Below are positions 36,200-45,788 of a stretch of 64,000 nucleotides of DNA, piece by piece (positions within the stretch are counted from its first letter, which is position 1; every line of letters starts with the position of its first letter). The stretch covers positions 4,030,001-4,094,000 of the forward strand of contig NZ_CP139438.1 in assembly GCF_034258515.1 (NCBI RefSeq), read 5' to 3'. Origin of the DNA: Pseudarthrobacter oxydans (GTDB taxonomy: Bacteria > Actinomycetota > Actinomycetes > Actinomycetales > Micrococcaceae). The notes under the pieces are model-generated. The model was not told the origin of the DNA and did no database searches. It saw nothing but the letters and a program-made list of their open reading frames with translations. Made by a program: the position numbers and the translations under genes.

Positions 36200-36770
36200 G
36201 ATTCGCCTGGTTTCTTTGAAGCGTCTGTGCCTTGAGGTTGTGCAGGGCCCTGCGCTGGAGCTGTTTGACGGCTCCGGTGCTTTTGCCCATGATGTCCGCT
36301 ACCTGTTCTATGGACAGGTCGGCCACTACGCGGAGGGCCAGTACTTCCTGGTGTTCCTCGCTGAGTCCGTCCAGCATTGCAGCGGCGCCGCCTTGAAGTT
36401 CAACGGCGTGTTCTTCCGCCGACGGCGTGGTCCTGGCGTCCTGCGCGGGATCGTAGGGGCTCAGCTGGGGCCTGCGCTCCAGCCGGCGGTAATAATCAAC
36501 CATCCGCGCGTGTGCAATGGAAAAGAGCAGAGACTTGGCGCCTTGGAGCCCGCCGGTGAGAGCGCCGATTTTCGGGTAGAAGGCAAGGAACACGTCCTGC
36601 GTCACCGCCTCCGGATCATCCACCCCGCGCGCCCGGAGGTACCCCTGGACGGGGCCGGCGAAGGACCGGTAGGCAGCACCGAACAGCACCGCCGGATCTG
36701 TTCCGGCCGTACTCTCGAGTATGTCGGTCTCTTCTTGGGCCAAAGTGCTTAGCACCAGCGGCTCCTCCAT
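36192..36770 (-). CDS. ECF-type RNA polymerase sigma factor
   Basis: About 192 residues. Region 2 (about 30-100) has LFGAAYRSFAGPVQGYLRARG, DPEAVTQDVFLAFYPKIGAL and SIAHARMVDYYRR; region 4 (about 130-185) has LSEEHQEVLALRVVADLSIEQVADIMGKSTGAVKQ (quoted in part) and LQRRALHNLKAQ. I take the ATG at 36770; the frame is open to 36866. A weak CGAACC-N15-CGTG lies just upstream. It is co-transcribed with the membrane protein gene. Confidence 0.85.
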   Translation of the reverse strand: MEEPLVLSTLAQEETDILESTAGTDPAVLFGAAYRSFAGPVQGYLRARGVDDPEAVTQDVFLAFYPKIGALTGGLQGAKSLLFSIAHARMVDYYRRLERRPQLSPYDPAQDARTTPSAEEHAVELQGGAAAMLDGLSEEHQEVLALRVVADLSIEQVADIMGKSTGAVKQLQRRALHNLKAQTLQRNQANHE

Positions 36771-36909
36771 CCCGGGGCGCGGCTCACGCCTGTCCCGGTC
36801 TCCGGTTCGGACTGCCAGTCTCCATGGTGTGTTGCGTGCCGTCATTCGGCATCTGGTCCGGGGCACGTTGCGGCACGTGCGGCTGGCGTTCGTGCAGTCC
36901 CGGACTGCC

Positions 36910-36947
36910 GTACTGCGGGAACGGAGCCACTGCCGTTCCCGCAGTAC
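36910..36947. repeat. Perfect 15-bp inverted repeat
   Basis: GTACTGCGGGAACGG (36910-36924) pairs perfectly with 36933-36947 across an 8-base loop. It lies just after the stop of the alanine-rich secreted protein gene (read leftward) and before the sigma gene, so it is probably a terminator, although no U-tract follows. Confidence 0.7.
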
Positions 36948-36964
36948 AGACTACCGACTGGCGG

Positions 36965-37654
36965 CTAGCGGACCGAAACGGAGGGGGTGTCCACTACGCT
37001 GCCGGCCTCGGCGGGGACAGCCGGAACGGCGGGAACGGCAGGTTCGCCGTCGACACCGGGAACGGCGGGAACGGCCGGAACAGCAGGCGCCTCGGGAAGT
37101 TCAACATCAACAGCTGCAGACCCTGTGGCGGCGGCGCCGGCTTCGGCGGCGGCGTCAGCCTCGGCAACGACGTCGGCGCAGAAGCTTTCGATGTTTGCCT
37201 CGCCTTCAGCGGCGATCACCAGCGAGGAGAAGCCCTCGGAGGAAGCGTTCAGGCCGCCGTTGGTGAAGGCGGTGCACAGGCCGAAGGCTGCGGCACCGGC
37301 TGCATCAACGGCCGTGTTGGCACCAGCGGAGGCAGAGGCCTTGGCGGAGACGTTTTCGTCGGTGACGGTGGCGCCGCCTTCGGCCGCAGCGTCGGCGTCT
37401 GCATCTGCATCTGCGGAAGCGTCGGCGTCAGCAGCAGCGTCAGCGGCCGCCTCGGCAGTTGCCTGCGCGTCGCCTGCTGCTTCTGCTGCCAGCTTCGGGG
37501 CCGGGGCGCCGAAAAGGTCGTGGGCGGTCTGCTGCGCCTCGGCGGGGAGGACACCGGAAACGGCGGCGGCGCCGGTTCCGCCGACGGCAATGGTGCCTGC
37601 TGCCAGGACTCCGGCGGCTACTTTGCTGGTGGCAAGAACGGTGAACAACGACAT
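36965..37654 (-). CDS. Secreted alanine/aspartate-rich repeat protein
   Basis: A 229-residue protein. The N-terminus is signal-like (FTVLATSKVAAGVLAAGTIAVGG), followed by LPAEAQQTAHDLFGAPAP, a pattern seen in uncharacterised actinobacterial secreted proteins. Residues about 60-95 are an Ala-Asp repeat (ADADASADADADADAAAE). A folded-looking middle has two cysteines (AFGLCTAF, IESFCADVV). The C-terminus is a repeat of PAVPAVP units (about 190-220). Function unknown. The low-complexity parts use a very restricted codon set. An ECF-like GTAACC-N16-CGAT lies upstream. Confidence 0.75.
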   Translation of the reverse strand: MSLFTVLATSKVAAGVLAAGTIAVGGTGAAAVSGVLPAEAQQTAHDLFGAPAPKLAAEAAGDAQATAEAAADAAADADASADADADADAAAEGGATVTDENVSAKASASAGANTAVDAAGAAAFGLCTAFTNGGLNASSEGFSSLVIAAEGEANIESFCADVVAEADAAAEAGAAATGSAAVDVELPEAPAVPAVPAVPGVDGEPAVPAVPAVPAEAGSVVDTPSVSVR

Positions 37655-37720
37655 AAGAGACTCCAGAAACTAGACAACACGTTTGGTTCGGGCCCGGCGG
37701 GCGGACCCATCACCTCCTAC

Positions 37721-37746
37721 ATCGCAGGGGAAGGCGGAAAGGTTAC
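37721..37746 (-). promoter_or_regulatory. Possible ECF promoter of the alanine-rich secreted protein
   Basis: Reading leftward: GTAACC (37746-37741), 16 bases, CGAT (37724-37721). The -35 AACC core and spacer equal those at 34.8 kb, but the -10 is weaker. Confidence 0.35.
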
Positions 37747-37833
37747 GGAGGGCCAAAAGTTTTTTTCACGCCCTGCTGCAGGAGGCCGCACCGGCTGCCG
37801 GACGGCCGGGACCGGCGGCGCTACGATCGACCC

Positions 37834-38427
37834 ATGCCTACGGATCCGGAACCCACAAAGAAGGCCAGCACCTGGCAAACAATGGTGGACAACAATAAGG
37901 CGCTGCTTCTGCGGAAGACAGGCAAAGACACCGCGCACTGGGCAGGTCAGGCCCGCGCGGCCGGCATCAAGGACGACGACGGGCTCCGCACCTGGATGCG
38001 GGACGGCTTCGGGGTGACGGGTTACGCCCGGTATGCGGTGTCATGGGAAATGTTCGGCTACCCGGAGTTCATGCTCCGGGACGCCGATGAGCTGCTCGAC
38101 GGCCAGTACGCCGGCCACCCCCGGCTGCGGCCCATCGCGGACGCCATCCTGGGCTGGGCGTCCGCCACCGAAGGCGTGCAGATCCAGATGCGGAAGGGCT
38201 ACGTTTCACTGCACAGCCCGCGGCGCAAGTTTGCCCAGGTTACCCGCACCACCAATACGGCAGTGGATGTGACCCTCCGGCTCGACGGCCCTGCTGAAGG
38301 CAGGATCGAGGCAGCCAGGACCCGGGCGGACGATCCCTTCACCCGGAAGGTGCGCCTGACATCCGTGGACCAGGTGGATGAGGATCTGCTGGACATCCTC
38401 GTGACCGCCCTGCAGCAGAACCGCTGA
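37834..38427 (+). CDS. DUF4287/DUF5655 protein
   Basis: A 197-residue cytoplasmic protein. The N-terminal DUF4287 part (about 10-65) includes WQTMVDNNKALLLRKTGKD and GLRTWMRDGFGVTGYARYAV. The C-terminal DUF5655 part (about 90-195) includes VQIQMRKGYVSLHSPRRKFAQV and the late TRKVRLTSVDQVDEDLLD. The pair is common in actinobacteria with no assigned activity; DUF5655 resembles small nucleic-acid-associated domains. TACGAT lies six bases before the ATG (leaderless type). Confidence 0.8.
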   Translation: MPTDPEPTKKASTWQTMVDNNKALLLRKTGKDTAHWAGQARAAGIKDDDGLRTWMRDGFGVTGYARYAVSWEMFGYPEFMLRDADELLDGQYAGHPRLRPIADAILGWASATEGVQIQMRKGYVSLHSPRRKFAQVTRTTNTAVDVTLRLDGPAEGRIEAARTRADDPFTRKVRLTSVDQVDEDLLDILVTALQQNR

Positions 38428-38502
38428 CAGGCCAAGGGCACGGGACCCGGGCGCGCCTGGAGTACGGCGGCCCGGGCCGTCAATGCCCGGCCGCTAACGC
38501 TC

Positions 38503-39354
38503 CTAGGCGTTGGCCATCTCGGTGTCGGCCTCTTCGAACTCCACCGCGGCCACGATCTCCCGGGTTTCCGGGTTGATCATGTAGGCCTCGTCCTCTTCCT
38601 CGACCATGAGGAAGTCGCCGTGATCGGTGGAGAAGTGCCACGCCAGGACGCGCTCGCCGTCGTGGACGTAGTTGGGGTCGCCCATGGTGATCTTGAGGAG
38701 CTCATACCCCGCAACGCTGCAGAGCTCGCGGATGATGAGCTCAAAGTCGGGAGCCTCCTCCAGCGCTTCGGCTTCGGCCTGGGCCTTGCGCTCGGGCAGG
38801 TCGGTGATCATTGACGCCAGGCGCTCAATGTACGCGCCGACCTCTTCGTCGTCGAGCACCAGCAGTTCCGCCTGGCCGCGCAGCCAGGCAGCGTTAAGCG
38901 CGGTGATGTTTTCGCTCTCCAGCAGCTCCTCGAACTCGCCGTCGAGCTCCTCCATCCGGAGGACGCCCTCGGGAGTGTCCTGCGTGTCATCCAGGCCGCC
39001 GTCGAGGTAGTTCTCCTCGTCCTCTTCGGAAAGGTCGTCGAACGCCTCAACTGCCCTGTTGAAGAGGTCAAGGTGGGCGGCGGCGCCCATGCCCGCCATG
39101 CCTTCGCGGATCAGCGTGTCAGTTTCGGACCTGTCGACGGCGGTGAACACGTACTGCGCGAAACCGCCCTCCAGCGCCTGGGTGAGGTAGAAGTCCACGT
39201 AGTAGCTGCGGACGGCCACGGGTGACATCTCTTCGGTCCGGAGCAGGGCGGTGTGCATGGCATCCACGATGCTCACGTTGGCCTCTACGACGTCCTCGTC
39301 GCTTGAGTCGATGCTGCTGCTGGTCAGGACGACGGGCTGCTGGCTGGTGATCAT
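38503..39354 (-). CDS. Acidic DMP19/DUF4375-like protein
   Basis: A strongly acidic protein of about 283 residues. An N-terminal DMP19-like domain (about 20-130) has the SYYVDFYLTQALEGGFAQYV signature. The C-terminal half carries DFELIIRELCSVAGYELLKI and acidic runs (VEEEDEAYMINPETREIV). DMP19 proteins mimic DNA in Neisseria; whether this relative does is unknown. I use the ATG at 39354, with GAGG upstream, rather than that at 39366. Confidence 0.6.
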   Translation of the reverse strand: MITSQQPVVLTSSSIDSSDEDVVEANVSIVDAMHTALLRTEEMSPVAVRSYYVDFYLTQALEGGFAQYVFTAVDRSETDTLIREGMAGMGAAAHLDLFNRAVEAFDDLSEEDEENYLDGGLDDTQDTPEGVLRMEELDGEFEELLESENITALNAAWLRGQAELLVLDDEEVGAYIERLASMITDLPERKAQAEAEALEEAPDFELIIRELCSVAGYELLKITMGDPNYVHDGERVLAWHFSTDHGDFLMVEEEDEAYMINPETREIVAAVEFEEADTEMANA

Positions 39355-39700
39355 GGAAATCCTCACTGCTGTTGACGGGTGGTGCAGGGTACGTTTTCAC
39401 GCTACGTCGGGCGGGCCGACGTGTTGCTGAGGAAGAAATGAACGTCGGGCGAAGTTTCCGGGTCGGCGAAGTTTCCGGCGCCGGGACAGCCGGCGAAGGG
39501 CGGGAGCCGCGGGAACGGCGGCACGCCACGCCCGGCCGGCGAACTAAGATGGATCAGATAACCACCCACCGGCCGCGGCCCGCCGCGGCCTGCTGAAAGT
39601 AGCGCGCACCATTCCATCCCAACCGGACGAAAGTACGGCACTGGCAATACAAACCCCCGCCATCAACGACCGTTCCCTGGCGGCCGGGCTGGCGTATGCC
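39355..39700. other. Intergenic region without a convincing gene
   Basis: It holds one small inverted repeat, ACGTCGG-N5-CCGACGT (39404-39422), and the divergent upstream regions of the acidic protein and helicase genes. The helicase frame remains open back to at least 39600 and reads protein-like (AINDRSLAAGLAYAMGS), so the helicase may start upstream of 39701 at a rare codon. Confidence 0.5.
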
Positions 39701-42700
39701 ATGGGCAGCCGCGTCTCGGGCATTTCGTTCGACGCCGCCACCGGGCTCATGCTGGGCAAGGTCCGCGGCGGGGCGGACGTGCCCTACTCCACCACTGCCA
39801 AGCTGGTCCGCAAGGCAGGCGGCTGGAGCTGCACCGTGGGCGTGTGCAGCTGCCCGGTCCGCAAGGACTGCAAGCACGTGGCCGCGCTGCTCTTCGCCGC
39901 CGAGGACAACCCCGCCATCCGCGTGCAGCTGCTGGCGCCGTCAACGTCCACACAGCTGTCCCGCAGCCCGTCCGCTCCCGCCCTGTCCGACTGGGAGCAG
40001 GCGCTCAGCCCGCTGATCTCGCAGGGAACCGCACCTCCCAGCACGGGTGTTCCGCTGGCGCTGCAATTCGAGATCGAAGAACCCGCCCCGCACTTCTCCT
40101 ACACAGGCCGGCGGGACCCGCTCCGCAGCGTGCGCCAGCTCAAGGCCCGGCCGGTGATCATGGGCGCCAAGGGCAAGTGGATCCGCGGCGACGTCTCCTG
40201 GACCACCCTGAACTACCTGAACTTCCGGCGCGAGTGCAACCCGGCGCATGTGGAGTGGATGCAGGAGTTCCTGGCCGGCCATTCCGCCGCCGCCGGCCGG
40301 ACGTACAACCCCTCCGGCTTCTGGCTCGGCCTGAACTCCTACGCCGGCAAGAACCTGTGGAGCCTGCTGGCAGACGCCCGCAAGATCGGCCTCACCCTGG
40401 TGCACTCGCGCGGCACTGAACCTGTGCGGCTCGCCGAAGCCCCTGCCGCCGTCGGCCTTAACCTCGGCCGCTACGGCTCCCCCGGCACCGGACCCTCCGC
40501 CGCCGGGGCAGGTTCCCAAGGCACAACAGCTGCCGACGGCGGGCTGGAACTGGCGCCCGCCATCACCGTGGAGGGGGCCGAGGTTGATCCGGCGTCCGTG
40601 GGCACCATCGGCCGGCCCGCCCACGGGATCTTCTTCACCGCCGGAGAAGCGTCGTTGCCCGGCGTGCCCGACCCCGACGGGATCATCACCCTTGCACCGC
40701 TGGAAAGCGGCCTGAGCGAGGAGCTGCTCGCGTTCGTGACGGCCGGCAGCACCCTGCACATTCCGGCCAAGGACGAATCGCGCTTTCTGACCGGCTTCTA
40801 TCCGAAGCTGAAGCAGACTGCCCGGGTCACTGCCAGGGACGAATCCGTCGAGCTGCCGGCGCTCGCAGTCCCCACCCTGTCCCTGCTGGCAAACTACGGC
40901 GCGGACCACCGCGTGCGGCTGCACTGGGAGTGGCACTACAAGAGCGGAAACCTCGTCACGGCCCAGCCCCTCTGGCGCCACCCCGGCGACCACGGCTACC
41001 GCGACGACACCGCCGAGGCCCGCATCCTGGAAGGCATCGGCCAGCCGTGGGACATGGTGCCGGCGCTGGGCGAGTCCGCCACCGGCGGCTGGGGCACCCC
41101 CCGGCTCGCGGCCTCCGCCGAACTGACGGGCCTGGACACCCTGGCCTTCACCGAGGAGGTCCTGCCGCGCCTGCGCGAAGCCCCGGACGTCGAGGTGGAC
41201 ACCGTGGGCGACATCGCCGACTACCGCGAGGCCGAGGAAGCTCCGGTGGTGTCCATCTCCACCAAGGCCACCGAGCAGCGCGACTGGTTCGACCTTGGCA
41301 TCCAGATCTCGCTGGAAGGCCAGCCGGTGTCCTTCGCCGCGGTGTTCTCCGCCCTGGCCGCCGGGCAGACCAAGATGCTGCTGCCCAGCGGCGCCTACTT
41401 CTCCCTGGACCTGCCCGAGCTGCACCAGCTTCGCGCGCTCATCGAGGAAGCCCGCTCGCTGCAGGACAACAAGGATGCGCCGCTGCAGATCAGCCGCTTC
41501 CAGGCCGGCCTGTGGGATGAACTGGCCCAGCTGGGTGTCGTGGACGAACAGGCGGCCGCGTGGCGGTCCGCGGTGGGGGGCCTGCTCGAAGGCGGCATGG
41601 ACGGCCTCCCGCTCCCCGCCACCCTCAACGCGGAGCTGCGCCCGTACCAGCTGGAAGGCTTCAACTGGCTCACCTTCCTGTACCGGCACAGCCTGGGCGG
41701 CATCCTCGCGGATGACATGGGCCTCGGCAAGACCGTGCAGGCGCTGGCCCTGATGTGCGCCGCCAAGGAGCTGGCGCTGGCGGCGGCAGAGGGTCCAGTG
41801 TCCGACGCCGGCGCTCGTCCCAGCGGTGACAGCCTCACCGGCGCCATCGCTTCAGCCGGCCAGCCCGACGCCGGCGCTCCCTTTTTGGTGGTTGCCCCCA
41901 CCAGCGTGGTGGGCAACTGGGCCGCGGAGGCGGCGCGCTTTGCGCCCGGCCTGAAGGTGCATGCCGTCAGCGAGACGTTCGGAAAGAGCGGGCAGGACGC
42001 CGCGGAGGTCCTGGCCGGGGCGGACATCGTGATCACGTCCTACGCCCTGTTCCGGATCGATTACGAGTCCTATGCCTCCCGCACATGGTCCGGCCTGGTG
42101 CTGGACGAGGCGCAGTTCGTGAAGAACCACCAGTCCAAGGCGTACCAGTGCGCCCGCAAACTGCCGGCGGCGTTCAAGCTGGCCATCACGGGCACGCCCC
42201 TGGAAAACAATCTCATGGAGTTCTGGGCCCTGACATCGATTGTTGCGCCGGGGCTCTTTTCCAGCCCCAAGCGCTTCGCGGAGTACTACCAGAAGCCGGT
42301 GGAAAAGAACGGTGACAAGGCGCAGCTGGACAAGCTCCGCCGCCGGGTCCGCCCGCTCATGATGCGCCGCACCAAGGACCAGGTGATCAAGGACCTGCCG
42401 CCCAAGCAGGAGCAGATCCTGGAAGTGGTGCTCAACCCGCGCCACCAGAAGGTGTACCAGACCCACCTGCAGCGCGAGCGGCAGAAGATCCTGGGGCTGA
42501 TCGAGGACGTGAACAAGAACCGGTTCACCATCTTCCAGTCGCTGACCCTGCTGCGCCAGCTCAGCCTGGACGCCTCGCTGATCGACCCGTCGCTCTCGGG
42601 CGTGCGCTCCAGCAAGCTGGACGTGCTGTTCGAGCAGCTGGAGGACCTGGTGGCGGAAGGCCACCGCGCCCTCATTTTCAGCCAGTTCACCGGCTTCCTG

Positions 42701-43114
42701 GGCAAGGTGCGGGAGCGGCTGGACGAGGAAAAGATCGAGTATTGCTACCTCGACGGCAGCACCCGCAACCGCGCGGACGTGGTCAACGAGTTCAAGAACG
42801 GCAGCGCTCCGGTGTTCCTGATTTCGCTGAAGGCCGGCGGGTTCGGGCTCAACCTCACGGAGGCGGACTATGTGTTCCTGCTGGACCCCTGGTGGAACCC
42901 GGCCTCGGAGGCGCAGGCCGTGGACCGGACCCACCGGATCGGGCAGGCCCGGAACGTGATGGTCTACCGGCTCGTGGCGAAGGACACCATCGAGGAAAAG
43001 GTCATGGCCCTGAAGGCCCGCAAGTCGCAGCTGTTTTCCGATGTCATGGAAGGCGACGCCCTTGCCGGCGGAGCCATCACTGCCGAAGACCTGGCCGGGC
43101 TGTTCAAGGAGTAG
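39701..43114 (+). CDS. SWI2/SNF2 helicase with SWIM zinc finger
   Basis: A large DEAD-like ATPase of 1137 residues or more. A SWIM zinc finger is near the N-terminus (C49, C51, C57, H59 in GVCSCPVRKDCKH). Residues about 130-600 are a region common to bacterial SNF2 proteins. The SNF2 motor follows: Walker A DDMGLGKT (671-678), DEAQ (802-805), ITGTPLENN, then the helicase C domain with LIFSQFTGFLGKVRERL and VDRTHRIGQ near the end. Such proteins move along DNA or remodel polymerase; the exact role is unknown. An insertion with SDAGARPSGDS lies just after motif I. No ribosome site precedes 39701; see the start-site finding. Confidence 0.9.
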   Translation: MGSRVSGISFDAATGLMLGKVRGGADVPYSTTAKLVRKAGGWSCTVGVCSCPVRKDCKHVAALLFAAEDNPAIRVQLLAPSTSTQLSRSPSAPALSDWEQALSPLISQGTAPPSTGVPLALQFEIEEPAPHFSYTGRRDPLRSVRQLKARPVIMGAKGKWIRGDVSWTTLNYLNFRRECNPAHVEWMQEFLAGHSAAAGRTYNPSGFWLGLNSYAGKNLWSLLADARKIGLTLVHSRGTEPVRLAEAPAAVGLNLGRYGSPGTGPSAAGAGSQGTTAADGGLELAPAITVEGAEVDPASVGTIGRPAHGIFFTAGEASLPGVPDPDGIITLAPLESGLSEELLAFVTAGSTLHIPAKDESRFLTGFYPKLKQTARVTARDESVELPALAVPTLSLLANYGADHRVRLHWEWHYKSGNLVTAQPLWRHPGDHGYRDDTAEARILEGIGQPWDMVPALGESATGGWGTPRLAASAELTGLDTLAFTEEVLPRLREAPDVEVDTVGDIADYREAEEAPVVSISTKATEQRDWFDLGIQISLEGQPVSFAAVFSALAAGQTKMLLPSGAYFSLDLPELHQLRALIEEARSLQDNKDAPLQISRFQAGLWDELAQLGVVDEQAAAWRSAVGGLLEGGMDGLPLPATLNAELRPYQLEGFNWLTFLYRHSLGGILADDMGLGKTVQALALMCAAKELALAAAEGPVSDAGARPSGDSLTGAIASAGQPDAGAPFLVVAPTSVVGNWAAEAARFAPGLKVHAVSETFGKSGQDAAEVLAGADIVITSYALFRIDYESYASRTWSGLVLDEAQFVKNHQSKAYQCARKLPAAFKLAITGTPLENNLMEFWALTSIVAPGLFSSPKRFAEYYQKPVEKNGDKAQLDKLRRRVRPLMMRRTKDQVIKDLPPKQEQILEVVLNPRHQKVYQTHLQRERQKILGLIEDVNKNRFTIFQSLTLLRQLSLDASLIDPSLSGVRSSKLDVLFEQLEDLVAEGHRALIFSQFTGFLGKVRERLDEEKIEYCYLDGSTRNRADVVNEFKNGSAPVFLISLKAGGFGLNLTEADYVFLLDPWWNPASEAQAVDRTHRIGQARNVMVYRLVAKDTIEEKVMALKARKSQLFSDVMEGDALAGGAITAEDLAGLFKE

Positions 43115-43217
43115 CGGCGAAGGCGGGGCTTTGTGCCCTACGTCCGCTTCGGGGAGGCGCCGTAACCTGAAACCGGCAGAGCGGCCGGGGCGCCTGCCGG
43201 CTTCATGGAGGCGAATA

Positions 43218-43892
43218 GTGAAATCGGCAAACACAAGCATCATTACCGGCGTCATCCTGATAGCGGTCGGTGTGCTGTTGCTGCTGGACCTCCTCGACGT
43301 GATCGAGAGCGCGGCCTATGTGCCGATAGTGATCTTCGCCGCTGTTGGGGCTGTATTCGTGTCGCTCTTCATTCGCGGCCGGGAGTTCTGGTGGGCGGCG
43401 ATCCCCGGATCGGTGTTCCTGGGCCTGGCCGCGGTTGTCGCCGCCACCCAGCTCACCGGCGGCGGCGCGGGAGCGGCCTTCCTGTTCCTGTTCATGGCAG
43501 CCGGATTTGCCGCGGTCTACCTTCGCCAGCCGGACAACTGGTGGGCCGTTATCCCGGGCGGAGTGATGTTCACGCTGGCACTCGTCGTGGCACTCCCGCC
43601 GCAGGTGCAGGGCATGCCCACCGCCGCCGTCCTGTTCCTGGGCCTGGCTGCCACCTTTGGCGTGCTGTCCCTCGTTCCGGTCCCGGCGGCCGGCCAGGCC
43701 GGGCGGATGAAGTGGCCCTTGATTCCCGCCGCCGTCCTTGCAGTGCTTGGGGTGATCTTCGCGCTGCAGTCCACGGTGCTGCTCCTCGCCGCGGACTTCG
43801 TGGTGGTTGCCGTCATGATCCTGGCGGGCACTGCCTTGCTGGTCTACGCCTTCCGGGCACGCCATGGCGGACAGGACAAGGCACACGGTTAA
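43218..43892 (+). CDS. Multi-pass membrane protein with internal repeats
   Basis: A 224-residue protein with about eight hydrophobic helices. A helix pair unit is repeated, marked by FWWAAIPGSVFLGL, NWWAVIPGGVMFTL and MKWPLIPAAVLAVL. No family with known function is recognised. The GTG at 43218 has GGAGG seven bases upstream, which decides the start. It is monocistronic, convergent with the ammonium transporter. Confidence 0.75.
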   Translation: MKSANTSIITGVILIAVGVLLLLDLLDVIESAAYVPIVIFAAVGAVFVSLFIRGREFWWAAIPGSVFLGLAAVVAATQLTGGGAGAAFLFLFMAAGFAAVYLRQPDNWWAVIPGGVMFTLALVVALPPQVQGMPTAAVLFLGLAATFGVLSLVPVPAAGQAGRMKWPLIPAAVLAVLGVIFALQSTVLLLAADFVVVAVMILAGTALLVYAFRARHGGQDKAHG

Positions 43893-44022
43893 CACCGGCC
43901 CGGGCATGACAAAGGGCCAGTCCTCGGAACTATAAGCCAGCTGCTGCTGGCACCGGTCCGGAGGTTGGCCCCCTGCCTGACTCGTGATCCGGATGGCATG
44001 CACCCGGACTTCCTGGGAATCC

Positions 44023-45312
<1,290 letters not shown>

Positions 45313-45446
45313 GGGAAACCCCTTTCAAGATGCGAAGAGAGAACGGTAAGTTGCCGTCAGAGCCGCTCCGTGGAGGCACTCCGGGGGAGGGACGCGGATG
45401 GAGAGACCACGTTCAGCGGAGGGGCGGCTGTTGCCGTCTGGTTCCA

Positions 45447-45499
45447 ACTGTATGGCGGCTATTTCGGGGTGGGTTTCCGGCGTGTTAAATGATCGTTTC
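45447..45499 (-). promoter_or_regulatory. GlnR-like box and promoter of amt
   Basis: Reading leftward: GAAAC (45499-45495), 6 bases, TTAAC (45488-45484), 6 bases, GAAAC (45477-45473), matching three of four half-boxes of the actinobacterial GlnR consensus gTnAC-N6-GaAAC repeated. About 20 bases further, TACAGT (45452-45447) can serve as -10, while no -35 is present, as expected for an activated promoter. Confidence 0.5.
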
Positions 45500-45788
45500 G
45501 GTCATCCGCCAGCGAGTTTCAGGCGTCCCTCTGAGCGCAGGGTCCTCCCCCAGGGCCGCCGTGACGGTTTGCTGCGGCACGGGAGACGTGCGGTAGCGCC
45601 GCAACCGGGTCGCGATCACTCGTGCGAGTGTTCCGGCGACCTCATTGCGGGCCTGGCCGCCCATGTCGGCCATCATAGGTGGCAGGCCGCGACGGCTCTG
45701 CGGCTAAGCTGGGGAAAACCGCCACTGCACTGCATGCACGGGCACGGCAGCGAGGACCCCGGTGCAATGGTCGCGGAAGGAAGAGGGA
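45500..45788. other. Intergenic region between amt and a LacI gene
   Basis: Apart from the amt control region, nothing convincing is seen. A 63-codon open frame on the minus strand (45485-45676) has no ribosome site and no recognisable domain. The LacI gene's promoter must lie near the right end. Confidence 0.4.

Noticed and set aside
39941..41689. 582-codon minus-strand frame opposite the SNF2 helicase gene
   Set aside because: Antisense shadow; no ribosome site and no recognisable domain.
45485..45676. 63-codon minus-strand frame between amt and lacI
   Set aside because: No ribosome site or domain, and it overlaps the GlnR-like box.
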